DNA of 64,000 bases from contig JBLIOE010000017.1 in the NCBI GenBank assembly GCA_047639555.1, forward strand, positions 7,529-71,528, read 5' to 3'. Each line of letters opens with the position of its first letter. The first letter of the stretch is position 1. The notes under the pieces are model-generated. The model worked only from the letters and a program-made list of their open reading frames with translations, was not told the DNA's origin and did no database searches. Position numbers and translations under genes: made by a program. Below, in pieces: positions 14,965-24,107 of this stretch. Origin of the DNA: JAJRXC01 sp047639555. Lineage in GTDB: Bacteria; Actinomycetota; Acidimicrobiia; Acidimicrobiales; Aldehydirespiratoraceae.

Positions 14965-17900
14965 GTGAACGCGTCACGTTTGCCCGATCGCCTCGGGCGG
15001 TTCGAAATTCAGTCGTCGCTGGGATCAGGAGCGTTCGCGCGCGTGGTGCGCGCCTATGACCCCCAGCTCTCGTCGAGCGTCGCGATTAAAATCCTTGCGG
15101 ACCAGTGGAGCGACGACGACGACGCGCGTGCGCGATTTCTCGACGAGGCTCGCCATCTCAGGAGGGTGCGAAGTCCAGCCGTAGTCGCCGTGCACGATAT
15201 CGGCGAGATGGATGACGGGCGTCCGTACTTCGTCATGGAGCTCGCCGATCGCGGATCGCTCGAAGAACGCCTGCGGCAGCAAGTCGGCCCCTACGTCGAC
15301 ATGGACAACGGGGGAGGACTCGGGCGGCTGATCGAAGGCCTCGGTGTGGGCATGTCGGCCATTCACGGTGCGGGCCTTGTGCACCGCGACCTGAACCCGC
15401 GCAACTTGCTACTGCGATCGCTCGAAGGAGAATCGACGAGGTCCGACTCTGTCATCGCGGCGGACAAAGCGACGACGATCGGCGAACCGATCGTGCGAGC
15501 TGACGAACGACTGGTGATCGCCGATCTCGGTCTGGCCAAGGACGTCGTCGCCAGCCGGGAGGTCAGCGTCGTAGGCGGCTCGTTTGGCTATCAGTCGCCC
15601 GAACAGTTGGTGGCCGACGGGGAACTGGGGCCATGGGCCGATGTCTACGCCTCGTCGGCCCTCCTTTGGCGGGTCCTTACGGGCGAATTGCCGCCCGGAG
15701 TCGGCGACTTCGAGGCTCGACGTCAGGAACTGCCCCCGGAGTGGCGCCCCCTTCTGCGGCGCGGACTTGAGCCTGACCACACGCGGCGACACGCGAGCAT
15801 CGAAGCGTGGGCGGACGAAGCCCTTGCAGTGATCGGCCGGGACCCGCTTTCACTCGCCACAGAGCGCAGTCGGCCGAGCAATGCGACACCGGCCGGCCAC
15901 CGTGCCCGTATGGAAGAGTGCCCCTATCGGGGCTTGGCGTCGTACGAAGCGGAACACGCCGCCACGTTCTTCGGTCGCGAGGCGTTGAGTTCAGCGGCGA
16001 TCGATCGATTGCGCAACGAACGCGTCCTTGCGGTCCTCGGCGCATCGGGGAGCGGAAAGTCCTCAGTCGTTCGCGCCGGCATTATCCCCGGTTTGCAGGC
16101 TGGAGAGCTCGCGGGAAGTGAACGATGGCCCGTGGTGCTTATGACCCCCGGGGGCGATCCGGTGGCGGAGATGCGCTATCAACTGCGCCGCGCGGCCGAC
16201 GCGGCGGGTGTCGACGCAGGAATTGGAAGCGACGCTCGCCAGGGCGACGACCCCAACTATGAGTGGCGCCGAATTACCGACGCGATCACCGACGTCACGA
16301 CAGGGCTCGTCATTTGCATCGATCAGTTCGAGGAGATCTTCACGCACGACCCCGACGGGTCGACCGGAGAACGTTTCCTTCGAGCGTTGGCGGCGATAAT
16401 CGACCCGGCCACGAGCCGCGTCCGGTTCGTCCTTGCGATGCGAGCCGACTTCTACGGTGAGGCAGCCCGCCATGCGTGGTTGGCGAAGGTCCTTGGTGAG
16501 AACCAGATTCTGGTTGGACCGATGGAGTCTGCCCAGTTGCGGCGGGCGATCACCGGTCCCGCCGAGCGGGCCGGCCTCGAGATTGAAGACGGTCTCGTAG
16601 ACGTCATCGTTGCGGAGATGGGTCGCGACGCCGGATCTCTGCCGCTGCTCGGCCACGCGCTGGTCGAGACCTGGCAGCGGCGACGAGGAAAACAACTCAC
16701 GATCGCCGGGTTTCGAGACGCGGGCGGAGTTGCCGGAGCGATCGCCCAGACCGCGGAAACAGTGTTCACCGAATCTCTCAGCGCCGATGAACGCCCGGTG
16801 GCACGAGACCTGATGTTGCGAATGGTGTCGGCCCGTCACGGTGCGGCGCATACGCGGCGCAAAATTTCTCTCGCCGAAGTAGCCGATGAGAACGATCACG
16901 TGGCGACGTCTGTGGTCGATCAACTCATCGATGCTCGACTCCTCACCGCGGACGAGACCACTCTGCAGATCGCGCACGAGGCACTCATCGTCGAATGGCC
17001 GAGGTTGCGGCAGTGGATCGACGAGAGCATCGATGATCTCCGGTTGCGTAGTCACCTTTCGCGCTCGGCCGCAGAATGGGGCGACCTCGGCGAAGATCCG
17101 GCTTTGCTGTATCGAGGCACGCCGCTCTCTGGAGCGGAGGAGTGGGCGGCGCGCTCACCGGGCCATCTTGGGCCGACGGAACGGGCGTTCCTCGCGGCAT
17201 CGACCGCTGCCGCGGTCACGGAGAACGAGCGGCTGGAGCGTGACGCTCGACGACATCGCCGGGCTCGGGCGCTCGCGATCGCAGCCGTTGTCGGGGTTTT
17301 CGTTGTCGGCATCATCGCGTGGGCTGGCATTCAGCGGACCCGGTCGATCGAACGGAGCAACGCAGCTGACGCCCGGGTGTTGGAGAACCTTGGATTGGTC
17401 GCCCGACTCACCGCCGAGACTGACCCCCTGGTGGGTTTGGCCCTCGGAATCGAAGCACGAACACTCACGGGTGCCAGCAACCCTGATGCTTGGCTTGCCG
17501 TCGTTCGAGCGCGGCAGGCGCTGGCCAACAGCGGTCTCGTGGAGACGGGTTCGGTGGAGGTAGGGGACGGGCTCTCTGTTGCCCTCTCGCCCGACGGCAC
17601 GCGGGCTGCGGTGGGCAGCCGGTCCGGCGACCTGGCCCTCGTTGAGCTCAACGAGCGTGCTGTCATCTCGATGACCGACGCCCACGATGTCGGTATTCCT
17701 TCAGTCGATTTCCGTCCGGATGGAGCGGCCCTGGCGACCGCGGGCTTCGATCGTGTCGTCCGGATATGGGCGGTAAGTGATGAAGGTTTGTCAGAAACGC
17801 CATCGCAGGAGATCGTTCTCGACTCGATCGTGTGGGATGTCGCATGGTCGCCGGATGGGCGGCAGTTGGCGACCGCGAGCGAGGATGGTCTCGTTCGGCT

Positions 17901-19422
17901 TTGGGATCCGGTGACCGGCGCCCCAATCGGCGATCCGCTGGTGGACTCAATCGACATGCTCACGGTCGAGTTCGACCCATCCGGAACGCTTCTGGTTGCG
18001 TCGAACGGTGAGGGGTTCGTGTGGGGATTCTCGCTGCCCAGCGGCGTCGAGGCATTCGCGCCGATTCGAGCTCACCAAAGCGACGTTTGGGAGCTGGTGT
18101 TCTCGCCTGATGGCGCGGAGTTCGCGACGAGCAGTAGCGATGGAACGGTGCGGCTCTTCCGTTCAGCCGATGGGACCGAGCTGTCGCAGCCGTTCATCGA
18201 TGAGAGCGGGGCGCCAGTCGCGCCTCTCCTCCAAGGTGTGCAGTTCGCTCCTGACGGCCGAAACCTCATCGCCGGTTCGGCGCACGGCGAGGTGTTGTGG
18301 TGGGGCCGCGACGCGGAGTCGATCATTGCGAGCGACGGACCCCCCGGCGGTCTCGAGATTCTCGGTTCCGGAATCGCCGGCGATCTGCTTGTGACGCTCG
18401 GCGTCGATCAGGCCGTGCGTGAATGGCGGGTCGGGGCGGCGATCGGCCTTGGGTTGGTGCTGGCGGACGATATGAGCGCGTTCTCGGTAGCGATCGCGCC
18501 GGATCGCTCGTTTGTGGCGACGACAGACGGTGTCGGCAACCTTCGATTACACGACCCCATGTCTGGTGAGGAGCGTTCATCGGTGTCGGTGAGCGATCTT
18601 GCTGCTGCCGCCGTCGTTGTTTCTCCAGATTCGTCAACAATTGCGGTCGGAACCAATGACGGCGAGGTGGTATTCGTCGATGCTCAAGTCTCGTCAGTGG
18701 AGTCGATTTCCGCTCACACCGGTCGGGTCCGGGCATTGGCTTTTCATCCCACAGACTCGGTGCTCGCGACCGGTGGTAGCGATGGTGTCGTGCGCATCTG
18801 GGATCTCGACCGGGGGGTCGTCACGGCCGAGTTCGGGTCGTATGGCTTTGACGGCGTTGAGGATCTCAATTGGGACAGCGACGGTCAACGGCTGGCGGTC
18901 GCCGGCTTCAATCAGGTCGACGTATGGGGCGCCGACGGTTCGCACATCGCCGGGCCCGCCGTCTCGGGTGATGCCGTTTATGCCGTGGCCTTCTCCGCCG
19001 ACGGCGAGCGGATCGCGATCGGTGGCGCCGAGCAAGCGGTGCGGGTGTTGTCGGCTGACCTGAACGACGTCGTTGCTGGACCTTTCGCGACGCCACCGGG
19101 AGGTACCCAGGGTGTTGCGTTCCTCGATGTTGACACCGTGTTGCTTGTCATCGCCTCTAACGGCACCGTTCGCCTGTGGGACCTGGGTTCGGGAACCTCG
19201 ATCGGTCCGCCGCTTCCCGGGCCGTGGTCCGGGGTCCGCGATGTGTCCGTGCTGGCGGACGGTCCGCTCTTCGCGACAACAAGCGAGGAAGGCAACGCCT
19301 GGCTCTGGCACATGCTCGATCGGGAGCGGGCCTGCGACATCGTGCGCGGTGTGGTGGTGTCGGCGCAACCGATCTATTTGGGCGAGAATGGAACGCTGAC
19401 GGCATGCGAGGATAGCGAGTGA
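14965..19422 (+). CDS. Serine/threonine-type kinase fused to nSTAND ATPase and WD40 propeller
   Basis: 1485 residues. Residues 10-290 are a Hanks-type kinase: glycine loop GSGAFARVVRAYD, VAIKIL Lys42, alphaC Glu61, catalytic loop HRDLNPRN (140-147), ADLGLA in place of DFG, and FGYQSPEQL. The catalytic-loop Lys of Ser/Thr kinases is Asn144, but Arg146 occupies the position used by many tyrosine kinases. Residues about 318-730 are an nSTAND NTPase (YRGLASYE, FFGREA, Walker A GASGSGKSS 359-367, Walker B LVICIDQFEE). One transmembrane helix near 768-788 places the C-terminal WD40 repeats (about 855-1475, for example TGGSDGVVRIWDLD) outside the membrane. GTG start preceded by AGGTGA; the stop overlaps the FHA-cyclase start. 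Confidence 0.92.
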   Translation: MNASRLPDRLGRFEIQSSLGSGAFARVVRAYDPQLSSSVAIKILADQWSDDDDARARFLDEARHLRRVRSPAVVAVHDIGEMDDGRPYFVMELADRGSLEERLRQQVGPYVDMDNGGGLGRLIEGLGVGMSAIHGAGLVHRDLNPRNLLLRSLEGESTRSDSVIAADKATTIGEPIVRADERLVIADLGLAKDVVASREVSVVGGSFGYQSPEQLVADGELGPWADVYASSALLWRVLTGELPPGVGDFEARRQELPPEWRPLLRRGLEPDHTRRHASIEAWADEALAVIGRDPLSLATERSRPSNATPAGHRARMEECPYRGLASYEAEHAATFFGREALSSAAIDRLRNERVLAVLGASGSGKSSVVRAGIIPGLQAGELAGSERWPVVLMTPGGDPVAEMRYQLRRAADAAGVDAGIGSDARQGDDPNYEWRRITDAITDVTTGLVICIDQFEEIFTHDPDGSTGERFLRALAAIIDPATSRVRFVLAMRADFYGEAARHAWLAKVLGENQILVGPMESAQLRRAITGPAERAGLEIEDGLVDVIVAEMGRDAGSLPLLGHALVETWQRRRGKQLTIAGFRDAGGVAGAIAQTAETVFTESLSADERPVARDLMLRMVSARHGAAHTRRKISLAEVADENDHVATSVVDQLIDARLLTADETTLQIAHEALIVEWPRLRQWIDESIDDLRLRSHLSRSAAEWGDLGEDPALLYRGTPLSGAEEWAARSPGHLGPTERAFLAASTAAAVTENERLERDARRHRRARALAIAAVVGVFVVGIIAWAGIQRTRSIERSNAADARVLENLGLVARLTAETDPLVGLALGIEARTLTGASNPDAWLAVVRARQALANSGLVETGSVEVGDGLSVALSPDGTRAAVGSRSGDLALVELNERAVISMTDAHDVGIPSVDFRPDGAALATAGFDRVVRIWAVSDEGLSETPSQEIVLDSIVWDVAWSPDGRQLATASEDGLVRLWDPVTGAPIGDPLVDSIDMLTVEFDPSGTLLVASNGEGFVWGFSLPSGVEAFAPIRAHQSDVWELVFSPDGAEFATSSSDGTVRLFRSADGTELSQPFIDESGAPVAPLLQGVQFAPDGRNLIAGSAHGEVLWWGRDAESIIASDGPPGGLEILGSGIAGDLLVTLGVDQAVREWRVGAAIGLGLVLADDMSAFSVAIAPDRSFVATTDGVGNLRLHDPMSGEERSSVSVSDLAAAAVVVSPDSSTIAVGTNDGEVVFVDAQVSSVESISAHTGRVRALAFHPTDSVLATGGSDGVVRIWDLDRGVVTAEFGSYGFDGVEDLNWDSDGQRLAVAGFNQVDVWGADGSHIAGPAVSGDAVYAVAFSADGERIAIGGAEQAVRVLSADLNDVVAGPFATPPGGTQGVAFLDVDTVLLVIASNGTVRLWDLGSGTSIGPPLPGPWSGVRDVSVLADGPLFATTSEEGNAWLWHMLDRERACDIVRGVVVSAQPIYLGENGTLTACEDSE

Positions 19423-20384
19423 CTGAGCAGACCCCCTTGTGGGCGACTGACACGCCGCTGATCGTGATCGACGGTCCTGGGCGGACGACGATCCGGCTTC
19501 TTCTCACTGATGCTCTCGAATTCGGCCGGTCCGGTCCGGGAATACTCTTCGACGATCCTGCGGTTTCGCGCCGCCATCTCGAACTCCGACCGAGTGGTTC
19601 CGCCGTGCTTGCCCGAGACCTTGGCAGCGCAAACGGCACGACGATCGATGGGGTGTCCCTGGAGGAGACGCAGGAGCTACTTCCGGGCCAGGTGCTCCGT
19701 TTGGGCGACATCACGATTCGACTCGATGGGTCTCGGATGTTCTCACGTGAAGGGGCAAAGGAGCTGTCGGGGACTTCAGCGACGCCGATGACCGCGATCG
19801 AGCGGGTCGCTGATTTGGTTGTGAACCGTGGCACCGCCGCGAATGGGGTTCCGCTGGGCGGTCATACCCGCACAATTGTCTTCAGCGATATCGAGGGTTC
19901 GACCGATCTCGCCGTGGCTCTCGGCGATATTGCATGGTTCGATCTCCTCTCGGTGCACAACGAGATCCTCCGGTCGTGCCTTCCCGCGCACGATGGCACT
20001 GAGGTGAAGTCGCAAGGAGATGGCTTCATGCTCACATTCCCGAGTGCACGTCGAGCGGTGGCCTACATGGTGGAGATGCAACGGCGCCTCCACGACGACG
20101 AACGGATGCAGTCAAACGGGCTAAGTGTCCGAATCGGTGCCCACACTGGCGAGTCGGTCGAAGACAACGATGGTGACCTCTTTGGCCAGGCGGTCATCGC
20201 TGCCGCTCGCGTCGGCGCAGCCGCGAACGGCGGCGAGATTCTCGTCTCGTCGCTGGTTCGTGAGATCGTCAAGTCGTGGGATGAAGTTGTGTTCGGCGAA
20301 TCGCGTAGCGAGGTTCTCAAGGGTCTTGGTGGAGAGTGGACGTTGCACCCCGTCCTTTGGAGAGATCAGGAGCCTGCCCAATGA
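19419..20384 (+). CDS. FHA domain-class III nucleotide cyclase
   Basis: 321 residues. Residues about 25-100 are a complete FHA phosphothreonine-binding domain (LEFGRSG, PAVSRRHLEL, LGSANGTTIDG). Residues about 145-310 are a class III cyclase: the metal Asp pair in IVFSDIEGST and SQGDGFMLTF, and Lys before the second Asp as in adenylyl cyclases. The Asn of the usual VNxAAR motif is Ile (AVIAAARV), as in a subset of actinobacterial members, so activity may be reduced. The GTG overlaps the kinase stop by 4 nt, so FHA docking on the autophosphorylated kinase is a natural model. The stop overlaps the next crotonase. Confidence 0.9.
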   Translation: MTEQTPLWATDTPLIVIDGPGRTTIRLLLTDALEFGRSGPGILFDDPAVSRRHLELRPSGSAVLARDLGSANGTTIDGVSLEETQELLPGQVLRLGDITIRLDGSRMFSREGAKELSGTSATPMTAIERVADLVVNRGTAANGVPLGGHTRTIVFSDIEGSTDLAVALGDIAWFDLLSVHNEILRSCLPAHDGTEVKSQGDGFMLTFPSARRAVAYMVEMQRRLHDDERMQSNGLSVRIGAHTGESVEDNDGDLFGQAVIAAARVGAAANGGEILVSSLVREIVKSWDEVVFGESRSEVLKGLGGEWTLHPVLWRDQEPAQ

Positions 20385-21187
20385 CGTACGTCGAGATCGA
20401 TCGCACCAACCCGGCGATCCCCATCGTGACCTTGAACCGACCCGACCGCCGAAACGCGCTCTCGCCCGACCTGGTGACCAATGGAATTGCCGCGTTTCGA
20501 GAGCTACATCGCGACCGAGAGGCGCGGGCGATCGTCCTGACGGGGGCGGGCAAGAGCTTCTGCGCGGGTGCCGACCTGAAGGGTGACAGCGGGCGACCGC
20601 CTGACTCTGAGGGGCGAGGCCCGGTCGGCACGGTGTATCGAGGCCAGGAACATATCGTCGACTTCATGATGGCCGTCCACGAGTGCGACAAACCCGTGAT
20701 CGCTGCAATCCACGGCGCAGCGGTCGGCGGGGGACTGGCGCTCTCGCTCGCGAGCGACCTGCGGGTGGCCGATACAACGGCCTACTTCGGTTCGGTCTTC
20801 ATCAACGTCGGTCTGACGTCGTGCGACATCGGCACGAGCTACTTCCTTCCACGACTCGTGGGCAGCGGTCATGCGATGGACATGATGATCACTGGTCGGC
20901 ACGTGGCGGCCGAAGAGGCGGATCGTATGGGTCTGCTGAACCGGTTGGTGCCGGAGGGGACACATCTTGAGGTGGCAAAGGAGTTCGCCGCTCAAATCGC
21001 GAAGAACAACGAGTACGGGGTCTGGCTGACGAAGCGCGGACTGTGGTCCAACATCGACGCCCCGTCGATCCGTCATGCGGTGGAGCTTGAGAACCGGCAG
21101 CAGGTACTCGGGACGTTTACCGGCAATATGAAAGAAGCGATGCAGGCCTTCGGCGAGCGTCGAGAGCCCGACTGGGGTCCGATGTGA
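20381..21187 (+). CDS. Enoyl-CoA hydratase/isomerase family protein
   Basis: 268 residues from the ATG at 20381, which overlaps the cyclase stop (ATGA). Crotonase motifs: LNRPDRRNALSPDLV, KSFCAGADLKGDSG, AAIHGAAVGGGLALSLASDL. The second catalytic block reads VFINVGLTSCDIGTSYFLPR; it has Asp where many hydratases have Glu, the pattern of dienoyl-CoA isomerases. Fatty-acid beta-oxidation or a related acyl-CoA step in the cytoplasm. Coupling to a cyclase gene is odd and may be accidental or reflect cAMP-linked control of lipid catabolism. Confidence 0.9.
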   Translation: MTYVEIDRTNPAIPIVTLNRPDRRNALSPDLVTNGIAAFRELHRDREARAIVLTGAGKSFCAGADLKGDSGRPPDSEGRGPVGTVYRGQEHIVDFMMAVHECDKPVIAAIHGAAVGGGLALSLASDLRVADTTAYFGSVFINVGLTSCDIGTSYFLPRLVGSGHAMDMMITGRHVAAEEADRMGLLNRLVPEGTHLEVAKEFAAQIAKNNEYGVWLTKRGLWSNIDAPSIRHAVELENRQQVLGTFTGNMKEAMQAFGERREPDWGPM

Positions 21188-21200
21188 GGTCGCGGTAGCA

Positions 21201-21214
21201 TCTTCCTAGGAAGA
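21201..21214. promoter_or_regulatory. Perfect 14-bp palindrome TCTTCCTAGGAAGA
   Basis: Perfect inverted repeat without spacer, in the 61-bp gap between the crotonase stop and the amidohydrolase ATG at 21249 (RBS AAGGAG 21237-21242). Candidate operator or mRNA hairpin; no T-run follows, so it is not a standard terminator. Confidence 0.35.
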
Positions 21215-21248
21215 CACTCGCCCCGGAGCAAGGGTCAAGGAGTATGCG

Positions 21249-22445
21249 ATGACACCTGAAGATCTCGACTACAAGCCGTTCGACGCCGACAACCACTACT
21301 ACGAGGCGCTCGACGCATTCACCCGCCACGTGCCTGCCGAGATGCAGCGCCGCGTCGTGCAGTGGGTGGAGCAGGGCGGCCGGAAGTACCATCTGGTCGG
21401 CGGACAGATCAGCAACGCGGTGGTGAACCCCACGTGGGATCCCGTCGCAATGCCGGGAGCGCTGCACGAGTACTTCAAGGGCAACCCCGACGGTCGCAGT
21501 CCGCTCGAGATGCTCAAGGACCGCGAGCCGCTGCCCGCCTACTACATGAATAACGACGCTCGGGTGGAGCGCATTGGTGAGCAGGGTCTGCAGAAGGTGT
21601 GGCTCTTCCCGACACTCGGTGTGCTCTACGAGGAGCTCATCAAGGACGACGTCGAGGCGTGCGCCACGATGATGTCGGCGTTTAACCAGTGGCTTCTCGA
21701 AGACTGGGGATACGCCTACCGAGACACGATTTTCGGTGCGCCCTACATCTGCCTCGGCGATGTTGATGCGGCGGCCGCGGAAATCGACAAGGTTGTTGCC
21801 GCCGACGCTCGCGTGGTCGTGATGCGGCCAGCCGCCGTGGTCACCCCCACCGGCATCAAGTCGCCGTTCGATCCGCACTTCGACCCGTTCTGGGCCCGCG
21901 TCAACGAGGCGGGAATCACCGTGGTCGTCCATGCGGGCGACTCCGGATACTCAACGCAGGGATACGCCGACAACAAGTTCTCTGCCGCGGGCATCAGTAA
22001 GGGCAGCTATGGCGGCCCGAGCGTTGGCAGTTTCTCGATCGAACGAGCCGCTCAGGACTGGCTCATCCAGGCGATCTTCCAGAAGATCTTCGACCGGTTC
22101 CCGAACCTGCGTTTCGCTTCCGTGGAGAACGGTTCCGACTTCCTCGGCCCAATGTTTCGCAAGTTCGACCAGACCGCCAAGAAGAGCTTCGGCTGGTTCA
22201 CGGATCACCCCATCGAGACATTCAAGGCCAACGTCTGGATGAACCCGTTCTGGGAAGACGACGTCAACGAGATCGCCGAACTCATGGGCCCCGACCATGT
22301 GATCTTCGGCTCCGACTGGCCCCACATCGAAGGCCTGCCGAAGCCACTCGACTACCTCGTTGAACTCAAGGAGTTCGACGCAGCGGATCAGAAGAAGATC
22401 CTCCTCGACAACGCCACCTTCTTAAACACGCCGCAGCCGATCTAG
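21249..22445 (+). CDS. Amidohydrolase family (ACMSD-like TIM barrel) protein
   Basis: 398 residues. Metal-dependent TIM-barrel hydrolase/decarboxylase of the amidohydrolase-2 group. The N-terminal metal motif is PFDADNHYYE, where many relatives have DxDxH; further ligands lie in ITVVVHAGDSGYS and the terminal Asp in IFGSDWPHIEG. These long Acidimicrobiia/mycobacterial members are usually linked to aromatic or acyl compound breakdown; exact substrate unknown. Good RBS AAGGAG supports the ATG. Confidence 0.88.
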   Translation: MTPEDLDYKPFDADNHYYEALDAFTRHVPAEMQRRVVQWVEQGGRKYHLVGGQISNAVVNPTWDPVAMPGALHEYFKGNPDGRSPLEMLKDREPLPAYYMNNDARVERIGEQGLQKVWLFPTLGVLYEELIKDDVEACATMMSAFNQWLLEDWGYAYRDTIFGAPYICLGDVDAAAAEIDKVVAADARVVVMRPAAVVTPTGIKSPFDPHFDPFWARVNEAGITVVVHAGDSGYSTQGYADNKFSAAGISKGSYGGPSVGSFSIERAAQDWLIQAIFQKIFDRFPNLRFASVENGSDFLGPMFRKFDQTAKKSFGWFTDHPIETFKANVWMNPFWEDDVNEIAELMGPDHVIFGSDWPHIEGLPKPLDYLVELKEFDAADQKKILLDNATFLNTPQPI

Positions 22446-22460
22446 CGCGTCTGCTTCACT

Positions 22461-23357
22461 GTGGTTGTGCCCCGCAACCACGACCACGATCCTGACAATG
22501 GGTCGACGTCTCGCGACCTAGCGGTAGCCGCTGGCGCGAACTCGGTGCTGCTGGTGGTGCAGGTCATCGGAGCCTTCGCCTTCGGCTCACTCGCACTGCT
22601 GGCTGACTCGGTCCATCAGGCCTCCGATGTTGTCTCGCTGCTCTTGGCGGTCGGTATTGCGGTGCTGATCGCTCGGCCGTCGTCGAGCCGTTACACGTTC
22701 GGTTTCCGGCGGGCCGACGCGCTCGGTGGCCTGGCCCACGCGGTGCTCCTCGGGGCTGGCGCTGTCTTTGTCATCTTCGAGGCGTATCGACGATTCGATG
22801 GTGATCATCATGTCGACGGTATGGGGGTCGCCATTCTGGCCGCCGTTGGCCTCCTCATCAACGGGCTGAGCGCCCGCTGGCTTCATGCCGGGCATGGCCA
22901 CTCGCTCAACGTCGAGGGTGCCGTGTTGCACCTGGTCGCCGATGCGCTTGGGTCACTCGTGGTGCTCCTCGGCGGTCTGATCATCGTCTTCACCGATGCC
23001 GGCTGGGTCGACCCCGCGGCTTCGCTCGTTGTGACGGCGCTGATCATTTGGTCGGCCTGGAGATTGGCTCGGGTCTCCCTGCAAGTCTTGCTCGATGGGG
23101 TCCCTCCGGGAGTAGACCTCGAGGCGCTGCGGGCGCTGATGGTCGCCGACCCGATGGTCACCGATGCTCATCATCTGCATGTGCGAACCCTGGATGGGGC
23201 GACGCTGAGCCTTACCGGTCACGTGCAGATAGAGACCGACCAGCTCCACGATGCGCAGCAGGTCACGCACCGTCTCACCGAAGTGCTGGCGGGGGAGGGC
23301 ATTGCCCATGTCACCCTGCAAGCCGAGTGTCACCCGTGCAACGAGCCGGATTGTTGA
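22461..23357 (+). CDS. Cation diffusion facilitator (CDF) family metal exporter
   Basis: 298 residues with six predicted membrane helices and a cytoplasmic C-terminal domain. Two metal-site signatures are seen: LLADSVHQASDVVSLL in TM2 and LHLVADALGSLVVLL in TM5. The N-terminus is His/Asp-rich (NHDHDPDN), and there are HGHS and a C-terminal AECHPCNEPDC, all able to bind zinc. Exports Zn2+ or a similar divalent cation in exchange for protons. GTG start at 22461 or 22467. Not adjacent to the zinc-uptake locus at 50-53 kb. Confidence 0.93.
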   Translation: MVVPRNHDHDPDNGSTSRDLAVAAGANSVLLVVQVIGAFAFGSLALLADSVHQASDVVSLLLAVGIAVLIARPSSSRYTFGFRRADALGGLAHAVLLGAGAVFVIFEAYRRFDGDHHVDGMGVAILAAVGLLINGLSARWLHAGHGHSLNVEGAVLHLVADALGSLVVLLGGLIIVFTDAGWVDPAASLVVTALIIWSAWRLARVSLQVLLDGVPPGVDLEALRALMVADPMVTDAHHLHVRTLDGATLSLTGHVQIETDQLHDAQQVTHRLTEVLAGEGIAHVTLQAECHPCNEPDC

Positions 23358-24055
23358 TGACAATCGGAGTCCGAACTGGTACACCAGTGTCCGTGAGGCA
23401 CAACAAACAATGCGTTCTCGTTGCCCTCAGCCTCGCTTTGCTGCTGTCGTCCTGCAAGGAAGGCGTATGGACCGGGGATCAACAGGACACTTCGGTCGCG
23501 GTCTTTGGCGATTCGTTGGTCTACTCCAGCGAGGCCGACGACTTCAACGCCCCGAACACGTATGTCACAGACGATCTCGTTGCGCTTGGCAGCTACGCGT
23601 ACGTCACCGCGTGGATTGGTGCATCGGTCGCGTATTCCTACGCCAATCTATGGAATCTACCGAGCCGAAATGGCGTTGTTCCGGACGTGCTTGTCCTCGC
23701 CTTGGGCACGAATGACATGCGTGTGAATCCCGTCACCGGCCTCCCGTACGCGACTGTCGAAGACGCACGTCTGGTGCTGCAGGCTTGGCTGGCCGAGGTG
23801 CCGGACGCGTGTGTCCGTCTCGTTGGTGTGGCGGAGTCAATCACGACCTGGGGTCTCGATGTCACCGGGCCTGGCTGGAACGCCATGTTGTCCGAGGAGG
23901 CTGCGCTATTTGGAAACGCCGCCTACGTGCCATGGGAGCCGCTCGCGGCTTGGACGGCGAACGGCACCAGCCCGCACCTCGCGGAGGACGGCGAAGATGC
24001 GTATCGGGCGCTCATTGTGTCGGCCGCGGCTGGCTGTCTGAGCTCGGCGTCTTGA
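23357..24055 (+). CDS. SGNH/GDSL-type hydrolase, predicted lipoprotein
   Basis: 232 residues from the ATG at 23357 (TGATG overlap with the CDF gene); the in-frame GTG 33 bp later gives a better signal peptide (RHNKQCVLVALSLALLLSSC). Cleavage before Cys predicts a lipid-anchored cell-surface enzyme. Catalytic blocks: VAVFGDSLVYSS (nucleophile Ser), LALGTNDMRV (oxyanion Asn), and GTSPHLAEDGEDAY with the His. Esterase, lipase or acetyl-transfer role on cell-envelope glycans is typical. Substrate unknown. Confidence 0.8.
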   Translation: MTIGVRTGTPVSVRHNKQCVLVALSLALLLSSCKEGVWTGDQQDTSVAVFGDSLVYSSEADDFNAPNTYVTDDLVALGSYAYVTAWIGASVAYSYANLWNLPSRNGVVPDVLVLALGTNDMRVNPVTGLPYATVEDARLVLQAWLAEVPDACVRLVGVAESITTWGLDVTGPGWNAMLSEEAALFGNAAYVPWEPLAAWTANGTSPHLAEDGEDAYRALIVSAAAGCLSSAS

Positions 24056-24107
24056 TCGAATTGGCCGAGAAGTGAACGACCGCTAACTTCTTGGTAGTGT
24101 TTGCTCT

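Noticed and set aside
16063..17055. 330-codon minus-strand frame inside the kinase gene
   Set aside because: Antisense to the nSTAND domain, whose Walker motifs are on the plus strand; no ribosome-binding site or recognisable domain.
14965..20384. Kinase/nSTAND/WD40 block as an anti-phage defence system
   Set aside because: nSTAND and WD40 modules occur in defence proteins, but there is no effector domain, nuclease or neighbouring defence gene, and the FHA-cyclase partner fits signalling better.
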